Assembly (NCBI GenBank): GCA_903789615.1
Contig: CAIFEV010000002.1
Location: forward strand, 186,001-250,000
DNA length: 64,000 nucleotides
From: an uncultured Lachnospiraceae bacterium
Lineage (GTDB): Bacteria > Bacillota > Clostridia > Lachnospirales > Lachnospiraceae
Reading direction: 5' to 3'
A program made the translations under genes and the position numbers. Position 1 is the stretch's first letter; every line of letters begins with the position of its first letter. The notes under the pieces were generated by a model. It made no database searches, was not told where the DNA came from, and worked only from the letters and a program-made list of their open reading frames with translations. Of this stretch, positions 52,857 to 64,000 are shown piece by piece.

Positions 52857-53017
52857 TTCTTTTTCCCCCCCTTCTCAATCCGTCTGCTGCCTGTCACGAA
52901 GAAAACGGATGCACCTGTTTTCCCCGGACTTTCAGCGTCAGGCACATAACCGGATTCCAGCTCTGAATCACTCATTTCCTATTCTACTTTAGGCTGAATC
53001 CCGGGTAAACCTTTCTG

Positions 53018-53054
53018 CAAAAAAGGACTTCCGGCAATTGCTCACCGGAAGTCC
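53018..53054 (-). terminator. Intrinsic terminator after sugar-binding lipoprotein gene
   Basis: Minus strand GGACTTCCGG/CCGGAAGTCC stem with ten-base loop followed by TTTTTTG. The remainder of 52857-53108 shows no gene. Confidence 0.9.
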
Positions 53055-53108
53055 TCTCTTCACAAAACCGCATTCACGCGGTGCGGTTAACTGTCTGTAA
53101 TTCCAGTC

Positions 53109-54500
53109 TCACGACGACGCTTTGGCAGCCAGAGATGCGTTGCCCTCTGTCACAACCTGCTGCGCCGCATCCTGCGGGGTCACGGCTCCGTAGGCAACCT
53201 GCTCGAGCATGGAGTTCAGGTTCTTGTCAACCTCTGAGTATCCGTTCGGATACGGCGGGTTGATGGCGGAACTGCTCGGAATCACAACGTTGTAAACAAA
53301 ATCATAAACCTTTACCTCATCCGGGCTGAGCTGTCCCTTCACGTAATCCGCGATCTCGGAGTTGATCGGAATGCCGCGCTCGCCCTTCAGGTAATCGTTG
53401 GCTTTCTCGCTGTTGATCAGCCAGTTGACAAATGCAACCGCTGCCTTCGGATCCTTCGCGTTTGCGGATACCGAGAAGAACTGGCCCGGCTTTACGTACT
53501 GGGACTTTGCCGGATCATTGCTCGGCCATGTGGTGATGCCGAGATTCTTGCCGTTTGCGGCCTTCATATAGGAAACATACTGGTTGGACCAGGAAAGGGT
53601 GCACCAGGACATGTTGTCCGGGTCGGAGCCGTAAACCATCGGGCTCTGCTCAACCGAACCGATGGAGATTTCCGCGTACACACCCGGCTCGATCATCCAG
53701 CCGTCCTTCATGCCGTCCGCGTAGAACTGATAGTACTTTGCGAGCTGGTCAGCCGTTACGTTCAGCTTTCCGTCGCCGAACATCTGCACACCGTCGCCGC
53801 GGAGCATGTACTCGATCAGACCGAGCGATGTTCCGTATGCGCAGTCGGTGCGGTATCCGGTCTTTTCCTTGATGGTCTTGCACACCTGGATGAACTCGTC
53901 CAGGGTCATGTTATCCTTGATCGTGACGCCGGCCGCGTCGGTAACGTCCTTGTTGTAGATCAGCGCCGGTGCGTTCATGCCGGCGCAGACACCGACGAAC
54001 TTACCGCCTATGGTTCCGGCGGAAATCATGTTGGAATCCCACTTGGAGCTGTCCAGCGTTCCGTCCGACACATAGGAGGAAAGGTCCAGAAGCAGGCCGC
54101 TGTTCGCATACTGCGTGATGTACTGATAATCCATCTGCATGACGTCCGGAAGCGAACCGCCGGCGGAATTGGTGGCAAGTTTCTGCCAGTAGTCAGCCCA
54201 CTGGGAGAACTGTCCGTCGATCGTCACACCCGGATTCTCTGTCTGGTACTCGTTGATCGCGTTCTGTGTCTGTTCGTTGCGGGTCTGATTGCCCCACCAG
54301 GTAAATGTCATGCTTGTGCTTCCGGATGCGGAAGAAGAGCTCTTCGATGCAGCCGCCGTTGTAGCGGTCGGGCTGCCTGCAGCACTGCTGGCTGCTGACG
54401 ATCCGGTTGTTGTGGCTGCTGAACTGCTGCCGCAGCCTGCGAGCAGGCCTGCGCTCATGACGGCGCTTGCCGCAACGGCCATAACTCTTTTGAATTTCAT
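53109..54500 (-). CDS. Orphan sugar-binding lipoprotein, paralogue 1
   Basis: From ATG at 54500 (AAGGAGG seven bases upstream) the product has 463 residues: lipoprotein signal with lipobox LLAGC, a Ser/Ala/Thr-rich linker, then a family 1 ABC binding fold beginning FTWWGNQTRNEQ. It is homologous along its whole length to the protein at 62391-63773, sharing for example SVEQSPMVY and CAGMNAPALIYNK versus CAGVNAPAMMYNK. No permease genes are adjacent and a terminator follows, so it is a single-gene unit. It probably feeds a CUT1 importer encoded elsewhere; substrate unknown. Confidence 0.92.
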   Translation of the reverse strand: MKFKRVMAVAASAVMSAGLLAGCGSSSAATTTGSSAASSAAGSPTATTAAASKSSSSASGSTSMTFTWWGNQTRNEQTQNAINEYQTENPGVTIDGQFSQWADYWQKLATNSAGGSLPDVMQMDYQYITQYANSGLLLDLSSYVSDGTLDSSKWDSNMISAGTIGGKFVGVCAGMNAPALIYNKDVTDAAGVTIKDNMTLDEFIQVCKTIKEKTGYRTDCAYGTSLGLIEYMLRGDGVQMFGDGKLNVTADQLAKYYQFYADGMKDGWMIEPGVYAEISIGSVEQSPMVYGSDPDNMSWCTLSWSNQYVSYMKAANGKNLGITTWPSNDPAKSQYVKPGQFFSVSANAKDPKAAVAFVNWLINSEKANDYLKGERGIPINSEIADYVKGQLSPDEVKVYDFVYNVVIPSSSAINPPYPNGYSEVDKNLNSMLEQVAYGAVTPQDAAQQVVTEGNASLAAKASS

Positions 54501-54538
54501 ATTGCCTCCTTCAAAATCTTTCGGAACGGTATGTTCCT

Positions 54539-54606
54539 GCACATGTGCTATGTGTGCATCTTCATTTACCATGAATCATACATGATATTGCACAAAAATG
54601 TGTGCA
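54539..54606. promoter_or_regulatory. Inverted repeats upstream of sugar-binding gene 53109-54500
   Basis: Two operator-like elements: GCACATGTGC, a perfect 10-base palindrome at 54539-54548, and TGCACA/TGTGCA with a six-base spacer at 54589-54606. A TATGAT-like box lies between them on the minus strand. The shared TGCACA core suggests one regulator. Confidence 0.4.
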
Positions 54607-54673
54607 GATAACCTACTCTTTTGATGCATGTATTCCGACAGATTTTATTGTATAAGTCCGGTCGCATGGAAGT

Positions 54674-55504
54674 TTACTGTACAAAGCTCCCGTCGCGCCC
54701 GTGACGGCGGGCATAGAAAAAGAGGTACTGCTGGGCGAGTCCCGGAGCGGCAATTCCGGTAAAGGCATCCGGGCAGCGCTCTTTCACCCGCCGGATCCAG
54801 ACATCGGCGGGCACGCGGTCCGTTCTGCCGTACGCAAACAGCATCACGCAGTCGGCCACCTTGACCCCGACACCCTTCACGTTCATCAGCTCCGCCTGCA
54901 GAGCTTCATCATCAAGCTTCCCGGCGGCAGCCAGGTTGAGCTTACCGCCTGCGACTTTGAGGGCCGCGTCGTGAAGATACGCGGCGCGGTACCCTGTCCC
55001 GCACGCCAGAAGCTGCTGGCTGGTGAGACTCAGGAGTCTGTCAGGGGAGGGGAGACGGCGCAGGCCGGGAAGACCGGCGCACACGGCTCCCGGGACGATC
55101 GGTCCGAAGTCAGAGAGCTTCGCGAGGCAGGTTCTGATCGCCGGAATGCTCTTGCGCTGGGACACAATGAAGGAGATGAGCATCTCCCACGGGTCCTGAC
55201 GCAGGACCCGCAGCCCCGCACCTTCCTGCGCCGCCGCAGCGCTGATTCCGCCTTTTTCACGCATCACCTGCCGCAGCGGTCTGTAGTCCCTTTCCGCGTC
55301 AAAAAAGGCGCTCCAGAACGAGTCCCAGATGCCGGACTCGCAGAACGCCTCGATGTGCTGCGGATCAATCTGACGCGCCGTCAGAAGATTTCCTGCGGAC
55401 AGGAACCAGAAGTGATCCGGCTCCTCCATCTGTCCGCAGGAAAATATCTGTCCGCTCTCCGCGATTTTCTTCAGGTCAATTTCATCCGGAAATGCAGCGA
55501 TCAT
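54674..55504 (-). CDS. OGG1-type 8-oxoguanine DNA glycosylase/lyase
   Basis: The 276-residue protein follows the OGG1 plan: an N-terminal beta domain (HFWFLSAGN), a helical core with SFIVSQRKSIPAI at the position of the substrate-pocket helix, and a helix-hairpin-helix with MNVKGVGVKVADCVMLFAYG (catalytic lysine near 211), then VPADVWIRR (catalytic aspartate near 232). It removes 8-oxoguanine and nicks the strand. Clostridial OGG1-like proteins are known. It overlaps the ADP-ribosylglycohydrolase gene by four bases (ATGA). Confidence 0.92.
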   Translation of the reverse strand: MIAAFPDEIDLKKIAESGQIFSCGQMEEPDHFWFLSAGNLLTARQIDPQHIEAFCESGIWDSFWSAFFDAERDYRPLRQVMREKGGISAAAAQEGAGLRVLRQDPWEMLISFIVSQRKSIPAIRTCLAKLSDFGPIVPGAVCAGLPGLRRLPSPDRLLSLTSQQLLACGTGYRAAYLHDAALKVAGGKLNLAAAGKLDDEALQAELMNVKGVGVKVADCVMLFAYGRTDRVPADVWIRRVKERCPDAFTGIAAPGLAQQYLFFYARRHGRDGSFVQ

Positions 55505-56733
55505 GCCTTTTCTCCCACAATCGCCGCGATTCCTTTTTTCTCAAGGGAAAGACCGTTTCTGTTCCAGGGATTAATGACCATGCCTGACACCGACTCGTCC
55601 CGAAGGCAGGCATAATACAGGTTGTCCATGTACGCCAGAAGAACTTCTCCGGAAGCATCCCCGCCTGCTGCGAGCTCCTGCCGGGAGGTAAAGACCGGGA
55701 GCATAGCCTCTCCCGACTCCCCCGCAAGAAGTCTGGGTACTTTCTCCCCTCTCTCATTTTCTTCGCATGGCACCAGAAACTGCCCGTCCTCAAACATCCG
55801 CGAGCGCAGAACCAGAACAACGTCCTGCCCCGGGGCGCTGCCCGCCGCCACTTCCGGCAGGAGCAGCTCGATCCGGTCGTTGTCCGTGAGCGGCGTCGTG
55901 CCCTTGCGGCCGTGGTAACGGCGGGGTGCATGGCGGCGGAAGCGTTCCAGGACCTTGACCATCGGCCTGGAAAGCCGGCGCCTCCCTTCCCGCTTCAGAT
56001 ACTCCGGAATGCCGAAATACCCTTCGGCGATGGCGCCGGCGATGGCCGCCTGCGTATCCGCGTCGCCTCCCAGCGATACCGCCAGCCGGACGGCGTCCTC
56101 ATAGGACTCCGCCGCCAGGAAACACGCGAGCGCCTGCGGAACGCTCACCTGACACGACGAGTCAAACCGGCAGGTTTCCCGGATTTCGTCCGGATCGGAA
56201 TGCAGATCATACCCGAACCGCTCCGAGAGTTCGCGCCGGATTTCCTTTTTCGGCGCTCCTCTTCTTGCCAGAAAGACGGCGAGCGCCACGGCCTGTGCAC
56301 CTTTGATGCCCTCCGGATGGCTGTGCGTCACCTGCGCGCCAAGTTTTGCAAGCTCAAGTGCCGCCTCCCCGCTTCCCGCGAGCCACCCGGCCGGTGAAAC
56401 CCGCATGGCCGATCCGTTTCCGAAACTGCCATACGGCTGCGGGTCATCTGCAAGTATCCAGCTCTGAAACCACCCGCCATACCCGGCGTCAGGATACCTT
56501 CTGCCCCAGGTCTGCATGCACTCCGTAAATTTCTTCTGTATACCTTCCGCATACTCTTCCGGCGCGTCAAGCCAGTCTCCGGGAACAGACAAAAGCGCGT
56601 CGGCGAAAGCCACCGTCATGACCGTGTCATCCGTAAAGCGCGATTTCTCTTCAAACAGATGAAATTCCGTGGTCTTTACCGGTGCGCTCTCCCGCGTACT
56701 CCCGACGATATCCCCGATAATGGCTCCAAGCAT
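55501..56733 (-). CDS. ADP-ribosylglycohydrolase fused to SseB-like domain
   Basis: The 410-residue protein has two domains. Residues 1-270 are a DraG-type ADP-ribosylglycohydrolase: MLGAIIGDIVGSTRE, metal-binding FTDDTVMT at 33-40, GSFGNGSAMRVSP, and GGDADTQAAIAGAIAEGYFG with the second metal site. Residues about 285-405 resemble the SseB N-terminal domain (MLPVFTSRQEL, then a late VINPWN). The first domain removes ADP-ribose from proteins or nucleic acids; SseB-like domains have no firm biochemical role. Start has GAGGAG upstream. It is coupled to the OGG1 gene. Confidence 0.88.
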   Translation of the reverse strand: MLGAIIGDIVGSTRESAPVKTTEFHLFEEKSRFTDDTVMTVAFADALLSVPGDWLDAPEEYAEGIQKKFTECMQTWGRRYPDAGYGGWFQSWILADDPQPYGSFGNGSAMRVSPAGWLAGSGEAALELAKLGAQVTHSHPEGIKGAQAVALAVFLARRGAPKKEIRRELSERFGYDLHSDPDEIRETCRFDSSCQVSVPQALACFLAAESYEDAVRLAVSLGGDADTQAAIAGAIAEGYFGIPEYLKREGRRRLSRPMVKVLERFRRHAPRRYHGRKGTTPLTDNDRIELLLPEVAAGSAPGQDVVLVLRSRMFEDGQFLVPCEENERGEKVPRLLAGESGEAMLPVFTSRQELAAGGDASGEVLLAYMDNLYYACLRDESVSGMVINPWNRNGLSLEKKGIAAIVGEKA

Positions 56734-56775
56734 AGCTCTCTCCTCTCCGGCACCAGGGGCGCTGCCTCCGGTGCG

Positions 56776-60030
<3,255 letters not shown>

Positions 60031-60060
60031 TTATTCTGTCTTCAGTATGCCACAGACAGG

Positions 60061-60094
60061 AAGAAAGCGGGAGATTATTTTCAATCTCCCGCTT
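60061..60094 (-). terminator. Strong hairpin terminator after the GPH symporter
   Basis: Minus strand AAGCGGGAGATT/AATCTCCCGCTT stem with six-base loop, followed by TCTTCCTG. The T-run is imperfect, so some readthrough into the beta-galactosidase gene is possible. Confidence 0.7.
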
Positions 60095-60155
60095 CACATT
60101 TTCCATATTTGTTTACCGGGGCGCAAAGCGCGGCCCCGACCGTAATGCCTGCGCT

Positions 60156-61517
60156 TCACGCGTCTTTCTTCGGCACAATGATTCCCAGAATCTTCTTTTC
60201 GTCGTAGCGGGACAAAATCACCGCTCCCAGCAGGCAGATGATCGTCGCGGTAACAGCGGCGATGCGGTACCCGAGGCCTGTTTCCGGGCTTATGGACGCA
60301 AAGGCCGTGAACAGCAGCATCGACAGACTCTGGCCCATCTTGAACGCAAAGGTTCTGGCTGCGAAGAACATGCCCTCGCGCTTCTCGCCGGTCATCATCG
60401 CGTCCGCCTGGGCGATGTCGGCCACAATCGCCTGCGGCAGGATGCCCAGAATAGCCATCGGGAACGCCGCCACGACGACCACCAGCACACCCCAGACAAT
60501 GCCGCCGGGTCCGAAAAGCCCGGATACGGCCGTCACAACGTAGGCGCAGGAAAGACCGGTGAAGCCGATCAGCACCAGCTTCTTCTTGTTCAGCCGGTGC
60601 GCCAGCATGTTGACCAGAGGATAGCAGGCAAACGACAGCAGCGTCATCGCGATGTACAGGATCGTCGTCATCGTCTCCGGCAGCTTCATCAGCGTCGTGA
60701 TGAAGAACGGAAGACCGGTCTGAAAGATCGTCAGCGCGACGAAGTACAGGACATCCGATCCGACAAATACGCGGAAATCCCTGTTTTTGAACGTCTTGGC
60801 AAGTGACGAGAACGCATTGTCATTTGACGGGGCTGCTTTGATGTAATCCTTCTCGCGGATCGTGAACGTCGGCACAAACAGCGCCGCCAGTCCGACCGCC
60901 GCCAGAATGACAAATGTTGCCCGGATCGCCCCGATACGCCCGAGAGCGGGAGTGAGCGGTTCCCAGATATAGGGCGCCGCATAGCCGATAGCGCTCCCCA
61001 GCAGGAATGTCACGCTGATGTAAGTGGAAATGCTGATTCTCGTGTCCTGCGTCGTGCCGAGCTCGGAGATCAGCGCATTGTACGGCGTGCAGTATGTCGT
61101 CATGAACAGATAGAACAGCAGCAGCGTCACGAGCAGCCAGACGCTGTTCACGCCGGATATACCGTTCACGGGCGTCCAGAAGACCAGCACCGTGATGAGG
61201 GCAAACGGAATCGCAATCCGGCGCATGAACGGAATCCGGCGCCCTTCCGGATTCTTTGAGCGGTCCGAGAGATTGGCGATCAGCGGATCGGTGACGGCGT
61301 CAAAAATCCGCCCGACGGCGGCAATGGCGCCGATGATGGTGGCCACACCGAGGATGACACGCCCCTGCGGTATAAACAGCGTCTGTCCCGCAGCCTGCGA
61401 GGCCTCGTCCGGCTGATAAAAATATACCAGCCAGTTGGTGATCAGGGCCGACAGAAGGCTCCAGCCGAACTGCCCGATGGCAAAGCACCACATCTTCCCT
61501 TTCGTGAGTTTCTTCAT
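60156..61517 (-). CDS. GPH family glycoside-cation symporter
   Basis: The 453-residue, twelve-helix protein matches the glycoside-pentoside-hexuronide symporters: a WCFAIGQFGWSLLSALITNW start, GRIFDAVTDPLIANLSDRSKN (the DxxTDP motif of the family) and PEGRRIPFMRR after helix 2. It would take up a glycoside with a cation. The ATG overlaps the TetR stop by four bases. With beta-galactosidase downstream it may import a galactoside. Confidence 0.92.
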   Translation of the reverse strand: MKKLTKGKMWCFAIGQFGWSLLSALITNWLVYFYQPDEASQAAGQTLFIPQGRVILGVATIIGAIAAVGRIFDAVTDPLIANLSDRSKNPEGRRIPFMRRIAIPFALITVLVFWTPVNGISGVNSVWLLVTLLLFYLFMTTYCTPYNALISELGTTQDTRISISTYISVTFLLGSAIGYAAPYIWEPLTPALGRIGAIRATFVILAAVGLAALFVPTFTIREKDYIKAAPSNDNAFSSLAKTFKNRDFRVFVGSDVLYFVALTIFQTGLPFFITTLMKLPETMTTILYIAMTLLSFACYPLVNMLAHRLNKKKLVLIGFTGLSCAYVVTAVSGLFGPGGIVWGVLVVVVAAFPMAILGILPQAIVADIAQADAMMTGEKREGMFFAARTFAFKMGQSLSMLLFTAFASISPETGLGYRIAAVTATIICLLGAVILSRYDEKKILGIIVPKKDA

Positions 61518-62215
61518 GATTCTTTCCCTCTTTTCTCTGCCGGATGCGTTTCTTTTGTGCGTGCCTCTCCCGGATGCACCAGAATGCCGTCCACGAGAAG
61601 ATCCGTGACTTCCTGCAGCCCCTCGCGGTAAGTCATCGCATTTTTCTTGAGAATGTCGCGCCGGAAAAACTGTTCGAGTGCGGACTCATACATCATCTTG
61701 AGCAGCGGAATCGAAAACGGCCGTACGCATCCTTCCGCGATCCCCTGCTCCAGCAGCCGGATGGTCGGCTCCCAGCCGCTCTCCAGATACTGTTCCACTC
61801 TCGTATAAATCTTCGGATACGTCTCCCGCAGCACATAGAGATTCTCAAGATTCACGCCCTGCAGCTGCTCCGGAAAGGCTCCCAGAAGCGCGCGGATCCG
61901 ACCCGGCGTGTCAAGGTCCGGTGCTGCCAGCACCTTTGCCTCGCTCTCCTTTACCGACGCAAAACAGGAGTCCACCATCTGGTTCAGCAGGTCTTCCTTG
62001 CTGTCAAACAGTACATAAAGCGTCTTCTTGCTCATTCCCAGCTTCCGGGCAAGACTGTTCATGGTGAATTTCAGTCCGTACTCGTTAAACAGGTCGATGA
62101 CCGCTCTCAGAACCTTTCTTTTCGTATCTTCTGTATCCACGAAGCCCCCTGTTCTTCCGCCCCTGCGGCCGGATCCTGTGGAAACCGTCATCACGTTTTT
62201 GGTTTCCTCTATCAT
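61514..62215 (-). CDS. TetR family transcriptional regulator
   Basis: The protein has a TetR helix-turn-helix (NSLARKLGMSKKTLYVLFDSKEDLLNQMV) and a helical ligand domain ending with a basic hydrophilic tail. The start is uncertain: ATG at 62215 lacks a ribosome binding site, while GTG at 62194 or ATG at 62191 lie behind GAGGA. It is translationally coupled to the GPH symporter and divergent from the sugar-binding lipoprotein at 62391. A palindrome at 62253-62275 is a likely operator. Confidence 0.88.
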   Translation of the reverse strand: MIEETKNVMTVSTGSGRRGGRTGGFVDTEDTKRKVLRAVIDLFNEYGLKFTMNSLARKLGMSKKTLYVLFDSKEDLLNQMVDSCFASVKESEAKVLAAPDLDTPGRIRALLGAFPEQLQGVNLENLYVLRETYPKIYTRVEQYLESGWEPTIRLLEQGIAEGCVRPFSIPLLKMMYESALEQFFRRDILKKNAMTYREGLQEVTDLLVDGILVHPGEARTKETHPAEKRGKES

Positions 62216-62252
62216 AATCGCTGTATATTTGGTTATCAAGGTGTTGAATCTG

Positions 62253-62275
62253 ACAAATTTCAATATGATATTTGT
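62253..62275. promoter_or_regulatory. Candidate TetR operator palindrome
   Basis: ACAAATTTCA and TGATATTTGT are 10-base half-sites, complementary at nine of ten positions, around a three-base centre. The element lies in the divergent region between the TetR gene and the sugar-binding gene, upstream of the plus-strand -35 box. Confidence 0.6.
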
Positions 62276-62293
62276 GCATATTGTATGTAAATA

Positions 62294-62322
62294 TTGTAAT
62301 ACGCACTCCAATCCGTTATACT
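62294..62322 (+). promoter_or_regulatory. Promoter of sugar-binding lipoprotein 62391-63773
   Basis: TTGTAA (62294-62299), 17-base spacer, TATACT (62317-62322). Predicted transcription start is about 62329, leaving a 60-base leader. A minus-strand TTGATA-N17-TATGAT (62239-62211) may serve the TetR gene. Confidence 0.65.
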
Positions 62323-62390
62323 TACTGATAATAATCGGCGCTCTGATTCGTATCAGGCGCGGGGGAAAACACGGAAAAGGAGGGTGTTTT

Positions 62391-63773
62391 ATGAAACGAA
62401 AATTACCTGGAGTACCCGTTTTAGCTCTGATTCTTACAGGCTCACTGCTGGCAGGATGCGGAGCCGGAAGTGGAGGAGCTGTCTCTGGATCTGCTTCCGC
62501 TTCTGCCGCATCTTCATCACCTCAGACAACTGTCGGAAGCACCTCATCCGGGAACGGCAGTGACGTGAAACTGTCTATCGCCTGGTGGGGGAATCAGGTG
62601 CGCAATGACCGGACCTCAAAAATTCTGGAGATGTATACAGAAAAGCACCCGAACGTGACTTTCGACCTTCAGCCTGCATCCTGGGGTGACTATTTTACAA
62701 AAATCTCTACCGCTGCAGCCAGCCAGAATGAGCCGGACATTCTGCAGCTTGGCTACAATTCGTATCTCCCTCAATACGCCTCGAACGGCACTCTTCTGGA
62801 CCTCCAGCCTTACGTTGACAGCGGCGCTCTGGACGTATCAACCATCGACCAGTCCATTATCGACTCCGGAACCATTGACGGCAAACTGGTCGCCATTTGC
62901 GCCGGCGTAAATGCTCCGGCCATGATGTACAACAAAACACTGACGGATTCTCTTGGCATCACGATTCCTGACCAGATGACGATGGATGAGTTCGAAGAGA
63001 TCTGCCGTCAGATTTATGAGAAGAGCGGTGTGCGCACCGATCTGGGATACGGCAACGCCGAATCCATCATGCAGTACATAATGCGCGGCGAAGGAATGGC
63101 CGATATGTTCAGCAACGGCAAGCTCTCCTCTTCTGATCCGTCAGCTTTTGTCCCGTTTTTCAAGGTTTATGAAGACGGTCTGAAAGAGGGATGGATGCTG
63201 GATGCTGCGACCTATGCCGAGCTCACCCTGAATTCTGTTGAGCAGAGTCCGATGGTATATTATTCTTCACCGGAAACGCAGTCCTGGTGTGCCTGCAACT
63301 GGTCCAATCAGCTGACCGCTTTCCGAAAAGCCGCACCGGAAGGAACAGAAATTGCGTACAGTTCCTGGCCGGCTGCCGATCCGAAAAAAGCGGATTACCT
63401 GCATCCTTCTCAGTATTTCAGCTGTGGCGCACACAGCAAAAATCCGGATGAAGCCGTCGCCGTTCTGAATTACATTATTAACGATATCGATGCCAATAAA
63501 GTTCTTCTGGCGGAAAGAGGCATTCCCGCTGCTTCAGCCGTATCAAACGCTATCGCACCGGAACTCTCAGAAGACAACCAGGCTGAAATCGCTTTTATCC
63601 AGAATGTTGTAACGCCCAATTCATCGGCTATTACACCAATCGGCCCTGCAAAATCCGCTGAAGTATTTCAAAATGCCAACACACTTGTGGAACAGGTTCT
63701 CTATGGTCAGATGACCGCAGAGGATGCTTCCGCCCAGTTTGTCTCACAAGCTTCCTCAATCTTAGGCAGCTGA
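62391..63773 (+). CDS. Orphan sugar-binding lipoprotein, paralogue 2
   Basis: From ATG at 62391 (AAAAGGAGGG upstream) the 460-residue product has a lipoprotein signal with lipobox LLAGC, a Ser/Ala-rich linker and a family 1 binding fold starting LSIAWWGNQVRNDR. It aligns end to end with the protein at 53109-54500. No permeases follow; a terminator does. By eye it uses more A/T-ending codons than most of the window. Divergence from the TetR gene with a palindrome between them suggests coregulation with the GPH/beta-galactosidase set. Confidence 0.92.
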   Translation: MKRKLPGVPVLALILTGSLLAGCGAGSGGAVSGSASASAASSSPQTTVGSTSSGNGSDVKLSIAWWGNQVRNDRTSKILEMYTEKHPNVTFDLQPASWGDYFTKISTAAASQNEPDILQLGYNSYLPQYASNGTLLDLQPYVDSGALDVSTIDQSIIDSGTIDGKLVAICAGVNAPAMMYNKTLTDSLGITIPDQMTMDEFEEICRQIYEKSGVRTDLGYGNAESIMQYIMRGEGMADMFSNGKLSSSDPSAFVPFFKVYEDGLKEGWMLDAATYAELTLNSVEQSPMVYYSSPETQSWCACNWSNQLTAFRKAAPEGTEIAYSSWPAADPKKADYLHPSQYFSCGAHSKNPDEAVAVLNYIINDIDANKVLLAERGIPAASAVSNAIAPELSEDNQAEIAFIQNVVTPNSSAITPIGPAKSAEVFQNANTLVEQVLYGQMTAEDASAQFVSQASSILGS

Positions 63774-63794
63774 CATGTAAGTGCAGCTGCTTCC

Positions 63795-63820
63795 GGTCCC
63801 GGGCCCGGACGCCCGGGACC
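63795..63820 (+). terminator. Intrinsic terminator after sugar-binding lipoprotein paralogue 2
   Basis: GGTCCCGGGC/GCCCGGGACC stem with six-base loop followed by ATTTTCC. Confidence 0.85.
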
Positions 63821-63859
63821 ATTTTCCTGTATCAGGCTGTCTTTCTCACCTGAAAGATA

Positions 63860-64000
63860 TCAGAACGTCAGCCGCATCTGATACCACGTCACTCCGCCAT
63901 GGCTTGACTTCTCCGTGATTCCCTCGTTCACGAATCCGAACTTCGCATAATACGGGACCAGTCTCTCCTTGCAGGTGAGCACGAGGCCGAGCCTGCCCTG
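63860..64000 (-). CDS. GNAT family acetyltransferase, C-terminal part only
   Basis: The minus strand is open from the window edge to TGA at 63862-63860, encoding the last 46 residues. VLTCKERLVPYYAKFGFVNEG is the conserved end of GNAT N-acetyltransferases (the YYxKFGF segment). The substrate cannot be judged from this fragment. Confidence 0.75.
   Translation of the reverse strand, partial: QGRLGLVLTCKERLVPYYAKFGFVNEGITEKSSHGGVTWYQMRLTF

Overview
The window looks like chromosomal DNA of a moderately high-GC Firmicute of the class Clostridia, most likely a Lachnospiraceae-type gut anaerobe. The basis is the Firmicute gene complement (RecD2, ComF, MreB, YesL, YesS and LplB/LplC-type proteins), strong AGGAGG-like ribosome binding sites, TTGACA/TATAAT promoters, a SAM-I riboswitch on metK and carbohydrate-specialised content. 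I saw no rRNA, tRNA, CRISPR array, prophage or insertion sequence. Almost all genes are on the minus strand.

Region 1 (1-20.1 kb) is mostly housekeeping: comF (cut by the window edge), recD2, mreB, metK with its riboswitch, a two-domain DNA glycosylase/acylphosphatase, a trigger-factor-like FKBP lipoprotein, apbE, plsC, a small membrane protein and pncB (the last four on the plus strand). A GntR regulator, ispE, glmM, galE, trpS and a PanE-like reductase follow on the minus strand.

Region 2 (20.1-40.8 kb) is a pectin (rhamnogalacturonan-I) utilisation locus resembling a compact version of the Bacillus subtilis yes/yte/ytc/yet genes. One unit encodes a beta-mannosidase, a CE12 acetylesterase (YesT-like), a YesU-like protein and the membrane AraC regulator (YesS-like). 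The other encodes oligogalacturonate lyase (PL22), a CUT1 importer without ATPase, PL26 and PL11 rhamnogalacturonan lyases, a NodB-type deacetylase, a GH106-like rhamnosidase and YesL. None of the enzymes has a signal peptide, so oligosaccharides appear to be imported first and cut inside the cell.

Region 3 (41-64 kb) is more mixed: a NifX-FKBP fusion, a macro-domain gene interrupted by an in-frame amber codon, a phosphohexomutase, a heterodimeric ABC exporter, a GH38 alpha-mannosidase, an acetyltransferase, two paralogous orphan sugar-binding lipoproteins, an OGG1-type glycosylase coupled to an ADP-ribosylglycohydrolase-SseB fusion, and a GH2 beta-galactosidase with a GPH symporter and TetR regulator. 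A GNAT acetyltransferase is cut by the right edge.

The least explained signal is non-coding. Three intergenic arrays (4057-4342, 12740-13115, 42921-43107) are built of 62-63 bp tandem units. Each unit is a 35-37 bp inverted repeat plus a spacer of about 27 bp that often holds a second small inverted repeat. Two arrays share the arm GCAACGGAAA; the third has a diverged arm, TTCAGCAAAA, with the same geometry.
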